Assembly: GCF_028769735.1 (NCBI RefSeq)
Contig: NC_088171.1
Span: 59,551,613 to 59,615,612 of the forward strand
Direction: 5' to 3'
DNA length: 64,000 bases
Source of the DNA: Zonotrichia leucophrys gambelii
Lineage: Eukaryota > Chordata > Aves > Passeriformes > Passerellidae
Made by a program: the position numbers and the translations under genes. Below, piece after piece: positions 48,401 to 61,039 of the stretch. Numbering within the stretch: the stretch's first letter is position 1; every line of letters begins with the position of its first letter. Below the pieces are notes generated by a model. It searched no databases. It saw only the letters and a list, made by a program, of their open reading frames with translations, and was not told where the DNA came from.

Positions 48401-51400
48401 TGTGAGCTCACCAGCACCGCTCCCCAGCACCACTTGCTTGCCAATCCTCTGCGGCATTTTTAGCTCGCCAGGCGCGCCGGCTCATCCCACTCTCCAAACG
48501 TTTAGCAATCAGGAACAGCGATAGCTTGGAGCTGCCATGGCAGCCAAACACCCAAACAGGCAAAAGCAAAATGTGAAAGAGAGGAATATTGTGTTACCAG
48601 GCTCATGAGCCTTCACAGGCAACTTGAAGAACTCCAAACCATATAATTCCTAAGTGCAGCGGGGAAGGTGCTGCCATTCCACAGAAGGAAATCCACAGGA
48701 AATCCTGCTGGCTGAAATACGCCTGGGAGATGGCACACGGGAGCTTCCAGTGAGCAAGTCCCATACGTGATCCAGAGATGATAAGGACCAAGTGGCAGAC
48801 AGAACTGCTGCCACAGGCAGCCCCCAGCACGCACCAGGCCTGCCTTTGCGTGGGTCAGTATGAGCTCCTGAGGCAGCCTGCCGCGCTCAGCTCTGCCTGC
48901 CCCTCCCTGTGCTCAGTTTGGGAGAGAAAGGCAATCTCATACAGCGGTGGCACTGAGCACAGTGCCAGCTCCTCAGCTGTACGTGGGGCCCTCTCCTGCT
49001 GCACACAAAAGTCACCAGACTGGAGGAGCTAAGGAAAAAAACTGGCTCTGAAGCTTGGGCTTCATGTCATACCCATGAGAGACTCCTGCCATCCTATGCT
49101 ACTGCTCTCCTCATCCAGCACGCTTGCCTCAGAAACCTTTGATCATCAGACACTCCACCTCTTAAAAGAAGTGATGTATCAGCAGCAAGGAAGCTAATGT
49201 TGCCTGGGAAAGATAGACAAACCTGCTCCAGCTGCAGAGAAAGCAACCTCCTGGCAATTTTGCTTGGGAACCATGCCATGAACAGGGGATGTTTTTTGGA
49301 TTTACTTCTTCTCTGCCTTAGCATGCCCAACAGATTTGTGGAGGTATTAATGTGAGAACATCTCCTACTTTGGGAAGCAAGATGCCAATGAGAGGGGGTT
49401 TGAAACAAAGAGAAAAACTGAGAGAGGAGAGAGACCTCATCCATATTCTCCTCTTGTTGAAGATAAAGGGGGAAGAGCTTTAACAACAGCAGAATGAAAG
49501 CAAGTTTCCCCAAAGTACCAACATAAGAAAGACCTGAGGGTCAGCATGGGAAAAATGTAACAGAAAAGGGTAGTACAAGAGGTCAAAGCAGTTTTATGAG
49601 CGTTTTCCCTGAGTCAACAGAAAAGAAAACACCAGAAACATTAAAGAGAGAAAAGCTTGATCCAAAATCTCTCTCCTGAAGACATTCAGATTCTGTTTGA
49701 GCTTACATCTGAGTTTGAACTTCAAAACTTGGGCTCCTTTCTGTGTAACCCAGTGGGATGAATCAAACCTGATGCAAACCATCTGGAAACCTGTTGATGT
49801 TTCAGAGATGCATTTTTCAGGTTGCGCCAGTCACCAATTTAACAGAAAATATTCCCTAGATTTCCTTCTTATCCATTTATTTATACATACATTTGTTTTT
49901 CAGGTACTTCTTTATTTGTAAGTACTTACTATTTGTCTTACAAAAATTATTAATAAACACTTCTTTTCTTTTTGGAAGTACTTTTAATCCATCCATCTAC
50001 TCAACTCTGGTCTAAGTCAGAGCTTTTATACATTTCTTCAAACAGATAATTGGCCATGATGGCAATATCAGCACAGAAAAGCTTTTTCTGCATCTCTTTA
50101 TGTTTCTGTTCTTTTTGGAGAAACGGATGTTTGGGTTGTAATAAAAGGACTGAAAAATACATTAATCCTTATTAAGCCGGTAGAGCCAATTGACAGGGCT
50201 GGGACTGTCTGCTTCCTCTGCCCTCCCTTCATGGCCTTCCGTAATTTCCTCTCCTCTCCTCTCTTCTGACACTTGTTTGTGTTTGGAAGCAGCATGCTCC
50301 CTCCTGACAGACTGGGACAGGGGATGAGAGGGGAAATGTCTGGACACATTTAGTCCAATTAAATGTTGGCATCACATTCAGTCTTTCCAAAATGCACGTA
50401 AGAAACTTTAAGTGCCAAGCTGGCCATTGCAAATTGATACCTCCCCATTTGCATTTCCTTGCATCAAGCCACAAACAGAGAACGCATTAATTGCAAACAA
50501 GCATGTCTGCCACATGCCCCTCTTTAATATCATTCACAAATGTTCTGCTAAAACCTTTCAACTTCCAGCAGACAGCTTCCATAATCCCATGTCACTGACA
50601 AGTTCTGGCAGAGCTTAAGTGTGTTTGCTGCTGACAACTCCCCTCACTTTCCTTTTCCAGCTGTGGCAGCAGCACACATTTACACAGCAGCATTCTCTGC
50701 CCAGCGTCATCCCAGCCTCCCACCGTTCCTTCCACAGACATGTTTGCAAACAGGGGCTTACAGCAAATAAACAAACATGCACGGCCTGGCACGTGTGGTC
50801 CGTACATCATCTTGAGCCATCGGGGCTTTCAACAAGCCACTGCTCCCACAGCATGGCCTGTGGCACGAGCCCAAGCTGTGCGAGCATGGCAGCAGTGCCC
50901 TGGCATCCATGGGTCCTGTGGCATCCTGGCAGCGATAAACCCTGGGCCCTGCTGCACACAGGGACACAGCCCTGATGGGCAGCACTGGGAATTTAACTGC
51001 TGGGTGAGAAAGCAGCAGCTGGGTAGGGACAGGCACTGTCTCCTACTCTCTCCCACTACTTTTTCTTTTTTTGTTTTAAACAACCAAATCTTGTTCTTCC
51101 TACTCCTGAGCAAAGTCCTTTAAAAATGAATGAGACTACTCATAAAAACAAATTAAGGGTCAGTTTTAGAGTGTTATTAAATTAAATGCTTTATACAGAG
51201 TAACTAAAGAGCTTGGTGGAATTCATGAAACTAGATTCAGATCTCAGATGCTTTCCAAAGCAGCTGGAAGGGCTTTAGAAACTGAACAGAAAAACTCTAA
51301 AAGCCTTTGCTCAGAACTCACTGCAACATCCAAACCAGCAACATACTTCTACATCCCTGCTACAGCTCTGCACTCCAACATGCATTCACAGATCTGATTA

Positions 51401-51772
51401 GATCCAACTGCCAGTTAAGGACTAAATGTACGGAGGCACGTCCCCAGCTGATTTCAGTATAAACTGAATAAACAGCATAAAGTGTGCAGTCTGACTGCAC
51501 AAGTCGGTCCATGGTCACCACTGAACAGCTCAACACTCGCTGAGCCCTAAACAGACAGAGCAGCAATCCACCCTGTATTCACATTGCTCTTGCATTGTCT
51601 TCACCAAAAGCTTGGTCCACCCAGTTTAAAATGCAGTCTAAGGAGTGGTCACATGCAGAAATTTCTGAGGACAGGAAAAATCTCCCATTACTTTTTGGTT
51701 TTAGAGAATAAACAGCGCTCACCACAGAGCACTGAGATAAACAACCTGTGCTGCTGGTTACACTTTTGGTAC

Positions 51773-51932
51773 CTGCACAATGGGGTGCCCCCCTGCAGAT
51801 GCTTTCACAGCCCCTCGACTGCCTTCTGTCTCGTAATGCGCTCGGTGGTGGGATTTCGGCTGCACCTCGATGCGCAGTTCGTAAGGTCCTGAGTGAGATG
51901 GCAGCTGCCAATCCAGAGCAGGCAGGGATGGG
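51773..51932 (-). CDS. NFATC1: NFATC1 exon 4: start of Rel-homology DNA-binding domain
   Basis: The exon is 160 bp: one base completing the split Ser codon, then 53 codons ending HPIVQ before the donor GTACCA. The acceptor is ccactgtag. It encodes the start of the Rel-homology region, with [19 protein letters not shown] at about 3-21 of the exon and the DNA-recognition loop RAHYETEG at 30-37, followed by SRGAVKAS. In the family this loop (Arg, Tyr and Glu side chains) contacts the GGAAA core. Against human the only difference I see is Ser for Thr at the second residue, as expected for a DNA-binding surface. The donor GTACCA lacks the usual A or G at +3 followed by AAG, so it is on the weak side, but the protein match fixes the border. 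Confidence 0.97.
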
Positions 51933-54900
51933 CTACAGTGGAAAGGAAAACAGATTAAAAATTAACATCAAGTACACTATCACAAACCACAAGCAACCAG
52001 CACTATTACTTTAGACACCAAGTCTCGCAGTTCATCCTTCACCGTCTTACAGTTAAAATTTAATCGATAAGGATAACGTCATGACATAAGTAATTTAGAA
52101 GGTATCGGCTATTTTAGGAAGGTTCATGGGTTGAGCATATCTGTTGGCCCAGATGCTACCTTATTTGTATCCAAAAGGGAAAATTTTTAAGACACAGATT
52201 ACAAATATTATATATACTAACTCCCAAAGCAAAATAAAAAGGCAGAAAGACACGGGGGAGTTTTAGGAAAACGATTTCTGCTGTGAAAGTGAATGCCAAA
52301 CTAGTTTGGCATTTAATGAATCTAAAGGGTTTCAACAAATCTGCTCTGTTTACAGGGGGTGGAAAGAAGAAGGAAAAGCTATTTCCCTGCTTCACTCCCA
52401 ACACAAAGCATGTCTGAGAGCCTCGAAGCAAAGCTGATCTCTTTTGGGTTAATACATTGCAAAGGAGAAAACTCTGAAGTCAGAACTTGCTTATGAATCC
52501 TACTGATGGTGATGAGCAAGCCTGCAGAACATGCAGCTCACTCTTCTGGCTCAACACTGACTCTACAATTAACTAAAATACTAAAATACCAAGCACCTAT
52601 TACCATCAAGCAGCCTGACAGCATTCAATGGTGGGAGAATGAGATTCTTAGAAACCCTCTTCCAGAATAAAACCTTGAAAATAGCTGGGAGACCTCTAAG
52701 AAATGCCAAGTTGATGCTCTGAAAGAAAAGAAACAAGGACAGTAGAAACAGCAGCCCTGAGACAGACTTACTAACCTTAAAATTTAAGCAATAAGCTTTA
52801 CAGTTAAAACACTAATTTCATGTCCACTCTATATTCTTTCCTTTGGTGAATTTTCTTCACTGAGTGTCTTTCGAAAGTCTTGGCAAGTAGTTAAACAGCC
52901 CAACTGCAACACCCTTCCCTGCCCTTTCATGTGAAACTTCATTACCTCTCCCACCAGCCTGGAGAAGTCAACCAGCAAGCAGAAAATCGTGGCCCTTTGT
53001 AGATGCCATGGGCCAGGGGTCCCTGGCACCGTGAGAGGACTTGTGCCACCACACCCAGCAGGTAAGGGCTCACCAGCTCTCCCCAGCCTGCAGGGGGGCT
53101 GGGAACTGGGGATTTACTGGATCCTTGCCTCACTGCTGCAGGTCAGGAGCAAGGGCAGTCTGAGCAGTAGGGATCACAGATGAAATCTTCCCTTTCCCTG
53201 TGAGCTGCCTGAAGAGGAAGGCATGTGCAAGAGCTTCCATACTGGATGCATATACTGCAAACACTTGTTCAGCTGGAGGCTGGATACTCCATGTTACCAT
53301 CCCAGTGATCCACACTCAGTGCGCTGGAATATTCCATAGGCGCTACAGCTCTCAGCAGCCCTGCTGGCTCCACTGCAGGACAGGACTTTACCACTAGCAC
53401 AGGCACTTTTGTGCTTTGCCTTTTGGGTTTTTGAGTGCATATCCAGCCCTGTACCACGAGCATATTGAACTCACATCTGTTACCCCCTGTGTGCTGAGCA
53501 CTGCGGAGACTTCAGGCAGTGCTGCGTTTCCCTACATTATCCTTCCTCATGTTTCACAAGTCTGAGCTGCATGCCTATGGACACACACTGTGCACATTAC
53601 AGGGCTCAGCTGGAGCCAAGTCCCAGCCTGGGCAAGGACCAGGATCACCTTTGCTCCCTGGGCACCTCCTGCTGTTCCAGGACAGCTCAGTGGCAAGTTG
53701 CAGGCTCCAAACATCAAGGTATTCTGTTCTCCAGCCTTCAGGACACGGCGCCCAATAACAGAGAGAAAGGGAAGTATCCATCGTCCCAGCTCACCCTAAG
53801 GGGAAGCTTATCTAAAAGAAAGTTGTCTCTGCAGGTTCTGAGCTTCCATGAACATCTGGAGTCCAGAGAAGCCAGGGGGGCACCCTCTCCACTGGCAAGA
53901 TCCTGCAAGGGACAAACTGAATTTTCCTTCTGCCCCTGCACACATGGAAGCCCCAGTCTCAGGCAGGATGTTGCACCCTCTGAGCTCCTGTGCAAACCTT
54001 TCCCCCAAAATGGCCAGGGCTCATTCTGGAGATGAGGGGAATCTCTTCTGCTACTACACACTCATACGAGGAATGAGGAGACAGCAGAAAATTATGGACA
54101 GATGGCCATTGTATGTAGCCACTGCTCTTTGCCTAGCACTTTAGGTACACATATTTTAGTCTGAAAAAAAAAAAATCTGGATGAAGCATATTTGAGTAAT
54201 GATAAATGACAAAGAGTAGAGCAAAACAGCTGTGTCTCTCCTGGTGATGATCAGCACACATTTTTAAACAGATGTTTCTGGTTTTAAGTAAATTCTCACT
54301 TGATGGATTTTTTTTCTGAGGATACAACATCTATCAGATTAGAAATTTTTAACACTTAAAAGGAGAACTCTGACTGACAGCATGTAGTCCTCAAGTGAAG
54401 AGGGTTGTTTTTTTTTAAGATACATAGAAGTCATAGTTTTGTAATTAATGACATCTCTTTGAAAGAAAAGAACCAAAGAAACACACAACCTCTCCTTTTT
54501 AAATCAGCACCTGAAAATGTTAGTATAATTAAGTTGCAAAATTCATGTTCTCAAATAAAGTATGAAAACAAAAATATGGCTTGCTGTTAGCCTCAAATCT
54601 ACAACCAAAATTCCAAAGCACCACCTGCCCAATTATAAATTGACAATTAATGGGAGTTTTCCTGATAAAGGAAGCAAAGTGAAGCATTTAGCAGTGTCAT
54701 GGACTGGGGCTGTCAGAGCTATTTCCTGTTAGGTTATCTTCATCATGCACTTAATTTTCTGCAGCTAAACGTGGTTAAAGGAAAAAGCCACCAAACAAAT
54801 GGTGTAGTGGTAAAATCAAATCTGGTTGCTGCAAATATTAATTTGAAAAGGTCCAAACTACCTCATCAAGCCAGTGTCACATGGAGGTTAGAAGACACCC

Positions 54901-55273
54901 ATCACAGCAGTCAAGGAGAGGAATTAAAGGTCTTCATGCAGTCTTCCTATCAAATACACATCAGTGTTTTTTCCTCAGATGACATTTTCCACCAGCTGAA
55001 AACCTGTCCCATTTCTTTCTGTGCTCTAATAAATCTCACTGTAGTCCTCCTAAATGCTACAATGAGGTATGGTTACTTCAAGGCAGGTTCACAAAACCTG
55101 GTGCTAGGCTGTAGCAAATTGGCTCAATATAACTCTGTCCTACATAAATCAGATTAAAAACCAGATGAATAGTGATTTATTTTGCATACACCAGATACAC
55201 AATATGATTAAATCAAAAACAGATTATCCAGTCTGGCTGACTTCTGCCTTTAACAGAAAGATTTATCAAGTTA

Positions 55274-55308
55274 CAAAAAAAACCAGAAAAAAAAAAAAAA
55301 AGAAAGAT
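55274..55308. repeat. A-rich low-complexity tract
   Basis: Two A runs are interrupted by CC and G. They could be the tail of an old insertion, but no element body is recognisable next to them. Confidence 0.7.
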
Positions 55309-55566
55309 ACTAAGCAGCCCACTGGAATATATACAGGGAGGAAACAAAGCTAAAAACTTCTGCTAAACTTTTTAAAGGTGTTTAAGCTCCATTTTCACAT
55401 GGCTGGTATCCATTTGGGAATTAAATTATAATTACACTTTCTAAGCTACTAGCCCAAGGCCACTGGAAAAAGAGATTCACAAACATTTTTGTTCCAAACT
55501 GCAGAAGACACAAGAACAACTGCCAGTCTCACCCTGGGACTATCCCTGTACTTGGACAAATGCTGC

Positions 55567-55611
55567 AGCACAGAGTCACCTACCCCAGAGCACAGAGTCA
55601 CCTACCCCAGA
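55567..55611. repeat. Tandem duplication, two copies of a 22-bp unit
   Basis: The unit gcacagagtcacctacccca recurs with a period of 22 bp starting at 55568 and 55590. The copies are essentially identical, which suggests a recent slippage or duplication event. Confidence 0.9.
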
Positions 55612-58600
55612 CAGCTGAGAGTGGCATGAACCCCTGCCTAGAAGGAGAAGATGCTCAGTGTCTTTCAGCACCCAAAGTAAAGTGAGTGACCTAGAAGGAA
55701 TACAGCTGAGACTGGATGACCTGTGCTAAACTTAGTTTTTTCTGACAAGGAGTTTTCCTGTAGAAACAAAAACACAAACTACAAAAATCACAGGATGGCT
55801 GAAACTTTTACCAAGATGCTAGCTTGAACCTGCTCCAACTCTACACCAAATGCAATTATGGTTACGATTTATTATTTATTACTCGTCTCACATCCAAGTG
55901 GATGCCTGTGAAAGATCCTTGTGTGTGATTTTGAAAGTGTAAGAAAACAACGGTGATGGCTACGTGTCCACCAACTCGATTGTGGTCAGAAAAATAACCT
56001 GCTTTATGTTTCACCTATGACTTAACGCGGGCAGATTTTACTCTGTCTTTTTTTTGAATTTCCTGTCTGACAATTGAGCAATCTGGCTGTGGGCTGTTAA
56101 AATAGATGCTGTGTCCCACCCTAGACTTGGCTGAATTTTGCTGGCATGTGGAGCAAGTAGCTCCTCTCTAAAGTGCATGAGGTACCCTGGAATTCCTCAT
56201 GCTGAAGTCTGAAAACATGAGTCGTCATCATTCTCCTACATAATACCTCACCCTTCTGTCCTAAAAATTCACACCCAGAGATTGGTTTGCAAGGGAAGTT
56301 TCACATTTGATGGCTTGGAGAAATGACAAGAAACTATTGCTGCAGGAATGGAGATAACAAGTGGCTGGCATCGCATTTCTGCTTATTCTGAATTTAGAAT
56401 CCTAGGGTGTCAAAATGAGCTGGTGAAGGAAGGTCATTAATAAGATGCTCACAGGGTTGTTTGAATGAACTAAAAAAACAGTTGGGAGAAAGCGTGGGGA
56501 GAATTAAATCAAACAAACAAAAATATATCAGTTTACTGAGACAAGCTTCCAAGTAGTCTTCAGCCTTATGGTGCAACAACCAAATCTTATAAAAAGTCAC
56601 TGCTATGTGATGGCAAAACAAACACTGAAAGCATCCAAACATTCCTATTCAGCAGGAATATAGCAGAAAAGAAAAAAAAGATTAGCGGCATTTTGAGCTC
56701 TTCCCTGTCCACTTCCCAGTGCCAGCCCCTCAATTAACACTAATGAGTCCCAGGAGATGGTCACTGCCACACAGCCACAAGTCCTCACTTCACTGAGTCC
56801 TGCCCAGACAGCCCTGCCTTTGCTTTGTCTGAGGAACTTCCTCTCGCCTGCCATAAACACGCAAGTTTGCCAGGGATGCACAGGTCAGCAAATCCGCTGT
56901 GGCTGCATCAATGACTGTCTCATCTCATCTTAAGATTGCTGGTACCTTTTTCTTGAGAAATTCAACTTTTCCCAAGTAGGGCTGCCCTCTACTTCATGGT
57001 CTGAAACAAAACACCTCTAAAAAAACAAAAACCAAAACCAAACAGACAAAAAACTCCTGCAAAATCAAAAGCATCTGAAAGGTCTGCAAATGAATTTTTC
57101 TTCTTTTGAAAGAAAGAAGAAAAATTTCTGCAACATTTTAAAGTCATAGTTTGTAATCACAGTTTGTTTGATACATCATTTGTATAATTACCCAATTATT
57201 GGGGGCCTCAACTTTTGCATGCTTGAGTTTAATACTGTCAGAGTCCCAAAAGTAGAATCCAAAAACTCCACAAAAAACCCCAAAAAAGTTCACTGATGCA
57301 GAAAAAAGTCAAATGTGCTTTTTGCAACTTGGAGAAAGGTATCCAACCATACATTCTCTAGGTACAGACTTCAGTCTCCATATGTAAAACTACATAATCA
57401 CGTGCCTGTGAGGTGAAAACATATATGCATACTTTTGAGGTTGAAAAAGAGACAGCGGCTAAAGACAATGTGGTTTTTGACTGTTAAAAAACAATAAACT
57501 GCAGAAGTAAACACCATAGGGAGCTTTTAAAAGTCACCTGTAATACCTGCAATCTCCTTTGGGTGTGGTGGACCTCATATATGCCATACACCCAACCCGC
57601 AAACCCAACCATTTCTCCTTCTCTTGAAAAACACTACATTTAGTGCAAGTTCAAGTGTTAAAGGCCAACACATTCCTTGGATTAAACTGATTACACTTGA
57701 TAGAAATACAATGCACTACTTTTCGAAGAGTAAGAAACTGCCTCTGAGAAATCTCAGTTTGTGTTTAATCAAGTACAGCAGGTGAAGAGGAATTCATATA
57801 AAATGTGCAAGATACTCAGAAACATGGCACTTAGGTGAGTGACTATACTTTTTGTTGTGATATAGGGGGATTTAGGACCTGCTTATGAGCAGGTGCAGAA
57901 TACAAAAAATGGGATTTCAGTTTGGAAGTAGTCACTAACAGTGCCCCCATAGCCAAGGGCAGAAGTCCAGTCTTGTACTTCCTTTTGGTTTTGGCATTTT
58001 TGCCCACAAGACATCCTGCATTACATAGCACTTAGGAGAGATGGAGAAATGGCATAGAAGGAACACCACTGAAACAGCAAGGGTTTGAGAAACACAGAGT
58101 CTCCTCTGCTTGTACAGTTACTGCCCAATAGAGTGCTTCTCTTAAAATTATTTCCTACAGTAACTCTAAGAGAGATACAACAGACTAGTTGCATTTGAAT
58201 GAGACAGCACAATGCACAAATACTAAAAGAAAAAAGTATGTTGGAAATAAAACTGAAAGAGAGCTTCACAAAGACCATCTCTTGACTCTGCATGATGATC
58301 TACCTCCAGGGCTTTTTGAGGCAGACTGGTATATTTAGATAACTATTTTGGTCTAGAAAAGGTGTGATTCCCATTGTTACCTCACGGCTTGCTCCAGTGC
58401 TTCCCCTGGAATGTCTGCTTGGCCTTTAAATATTTTCTACGTCCGAAGATTTGTTGCAAGGCCCTGGGCTGCAACCAAAGCACTGTAGCCAAATCCCCGC
58501 CAGCCCTGGGTTAACCTGTGCAGCTCAAGCCTCAGCTGTGACGTCAGGCTCTCTCCTGCCACCCTGCCCTGTGATCCTCTGCACCCTCTGAGTCCTGTGC

Positions 58601-61039
58601 AGGAACAGTCACATGATCGTAGTCTGAAAGGAGATGTGTGAGCCCAGATCTGCACCACAGAGCCACGGCCTGGGGACTGGGCTGAGCATCCCAGCTCACG
58701 AAACACATAAAGACTCGATTTCTGTTAAGGCAGACATTATTATAGCCTCATTATATACCCTTATTATTCCCCTGCTCCAGGATTTGAAAAGTCTAACGCA
58801 GGCTGAACTTTAATTATGAAAAATTAAAAACATCATCAATTTTAGTAACAATAGCAAAAAGCAGTTTCCTTTTTAGACTGATGCCCACTATAAAACCTTG
58901 GGAACGGAGACAGCACTCAGCCGATGATGTGCCTGAGCCTGCTCCCTCCTGCTCCCAAAGAGATGGGAATGCAAGAGAGGGAGGGAAAGGCGTCAGTGAT
59001 TTTCCAAGGCATGCTGGCTTTTGATGAAAACTGTACCGCATATTCAGGAAGGGACAGAGGAGGTAATCAAATCTGGTTATCTCAAAATCATTATGACCGG
59101 GTAGATTTTGGAGCCTGAGTTGTTTGTTGGAATCCACCCCTCCAGTCCTCACGTTTGAAATAGAACAGATGTGTAACATAACAGGAAAAAAATCCAGCTC
59201 TGTTGTGACAAATTCTTAACCAATTTTTTTGGAAAGATTTAAAATAACAGTTTCTGTTGCGTAGGCTGTGATCCTGTTGACGTCCGTGCTCACTTGCCCA
59301 GTACTTTCATATACATAAAATGAGAGGTATTTTTGGTGGAAGGAAGCACTGTCAGTCTATCTGATTGGTAAAATAACTTAAAAATCACATTTCAACAGTA
59401 ACTTCCAACTGCCCTAGAGCACGAGTTAATGAGATCACATGGAAACATATTGCAAACCAGGAAACATATTTTATACAAGACCAAAACAGTGGAAAAAATG
59501 TTAAATACACAACATAGTGGGGCTTCGTTCTGTGCACTTCACCTTTCTTGTTTGTGTTAGCACACAGGCACGCCGGGTGCCTCCTGACGGAGCGCGGCAC
59601 AGCGCCTACGGCCGCTTGCTGCAACGGAAAGATAAAAGCCTGTTTGGGCAAACTGTCCTATTCCTGCCCTTGAAGTCATCGACAAAAAGCTGCCCCTGAC
59701 ACAACAGCTGAGGGCCAGCCTCTCTGATGAACATGGGCTACTTGGCACTGCACTGGGGGAACATAAAAAGGCTTTTTCTAAGTAAATGGGAAGGCTCTGA
59801 AGGATTTGCCTGGTGTTAGAAGTCTCCACCCCAGCTCCGAAAGATGAGTGCCTAACTCTGGGTGGCCAACACCCAAAGGGGTTGCTGCGCTTCCCAGCAC
59901 TGATTTGAGTCAGGGTCTTGAAAGGAGCTTGGCAATGCAGAGGAGAATGGGAATGATGAGGAAGGGGAGTGTGCTGCAACATTAAGAGCCATGGACCACT
60001 CCACCTCAGTTTCCGGAGACAGCACAAGGCAGAGAGGTGCTGGCTGAAGAAAGGTGAGACTGACAAGGCTGAAAACCAGGAAATGCATTGCTAACTAAAA
60101 CACTTCAGCTACACACTTACTGCTTTCATTTTGAGAAAGGCAGCTTCACTGTCAAGAGCAAGAAGCCAGGTGTGCTTGGGGAGGAGGAGGAAAGGGGGTG
60201 ACCATCAGAATCAGGGACTAGGAACAACCTACAAGCCCTTGGAAAGCTGAACTATTTTCCTGCACCACATGCCTCTTACAGAAGACTCCAAAATAAAGTC
60301 GATATCTACGACAGAAGGAAAATGCAATGAATGTAACTAAGATTTCAGCTATTCTGTACAGCTTCCTACCCAGAGCCCTGTTGTGATTATTATAAATTTG
60401 ATGAACAGATTTAACCACCAGCAGCTGAAAGATTAGTTTTTCTTCTTTAAACAGAAGTAGCAGGGAAGACAAAAAAACCCAGAGAATCACTGTCCAGTAG
60501 AGACAGAAAAATATTGACAGACAGCCTTCAGATGAGCTGAAAAAATTTCAGATAAACTGAAATAATTCACAAAAGAACCATCTTCTTAATTAACTTGTAT
60601 TCACTGTGTACAAAGCATAAATGTAAAAGGCCCTGCAACAATCACCATAATGAGATCATATGCTTGTCCAGCAATATAAAAATACTGAGACATAATAAAC
60701 TTCAAGTAAAGCCACAGGTTTGTTGGCACGAAATGGTCCTGCTCCCTGAGCTTCCGAATGCCCGATTTCCAGACTTCCCAGCCTGGGGCTCATCCCCTGG
60801 AAAGTGGATAACTGGTTACACCCTATGCATAGCCAGCTCCTTGAACAGCCTCTTTCACCCTTCAAGGCCTGACTCGTGGTTAGACCACACCAACAACAGA
60901 GGCAGTGTCACAAGACACAGTTAAGTGGAGTGAGTGGATGGGCAGATTTGGCAGGAAACGAGACAGGAAGGAAAAGGAGGAAACAAGAGCATGCAATAAA
61001 GATACTACTGGGATTGTCCTCTAAGTTGGGGTTCCTTAC

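Larger units (their letters stand above)
28032..51772 (-). other. NFATC1: NFATC1 intron between exons 4 and 5 (23.7 kb)
   Basis: This phase 0 intron is the largest in the window. It contains a pentanucleotide microsatellite (29678-29725), a poly-T run near 33869-33881, a T-rich tract (44461-44503), an EGR-type motif (45456-45464) and a 12-bp palindrome (44132-44143). GC-richer patches lie at about 34200-35060, 39060-39660, 41450-41770 and 50650-51060. The patches give long open frames on both strands (for example 34613-35053, 39074-39715 and 44803-45369 on plus, 41255-41647 and 49094-49513 on minus), none with a recognisable domain. A protein-like short frame at 39557-39706 (minus) is treated as a finding. 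I see no transposon body I can name. Confidence 0.9.
51933..61039 (-). other. NFATC1: NFATC1 intron between exons 3 and 4 (9.1 kb)
   Basis: This is a phase 2 intron with GT at the exon 3 side and AG at the exon 4 side. It contains no exon or known repeat family that I recognise. It does hold an A-rich tract near 55274-55308, a 22-bp tandem duplication at 55567-55611 and a GC-richer stretch at about 53000-54050, where long open frames occur on both strands. The frames at 53571-54035 (+) and 59557-60066 (-) show no protein-family features. Confidence 0.9.

Noticed and set aside
49094..49513. 139-codon minus-strand frame with a hydrophobic start resembling a signal peptide
   Set aside because: The hydrophobic start is short and the rest matches no secreted protein family I know; there is no promoter or polyadenylation signal arranged around it.
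53571..54035. 154-codon plus-strand frame
   Set aside because: Same reason: overlapping frames on both strands in GC-rich intron sequence and no family features.
59557..60066. 169-codon minus-strand open frame
   Set aside because: Cys-, Ser- and Pro-rich composition typical of chance translation; no acceptor or donor that would splice it to NFATC1 exons in phase.
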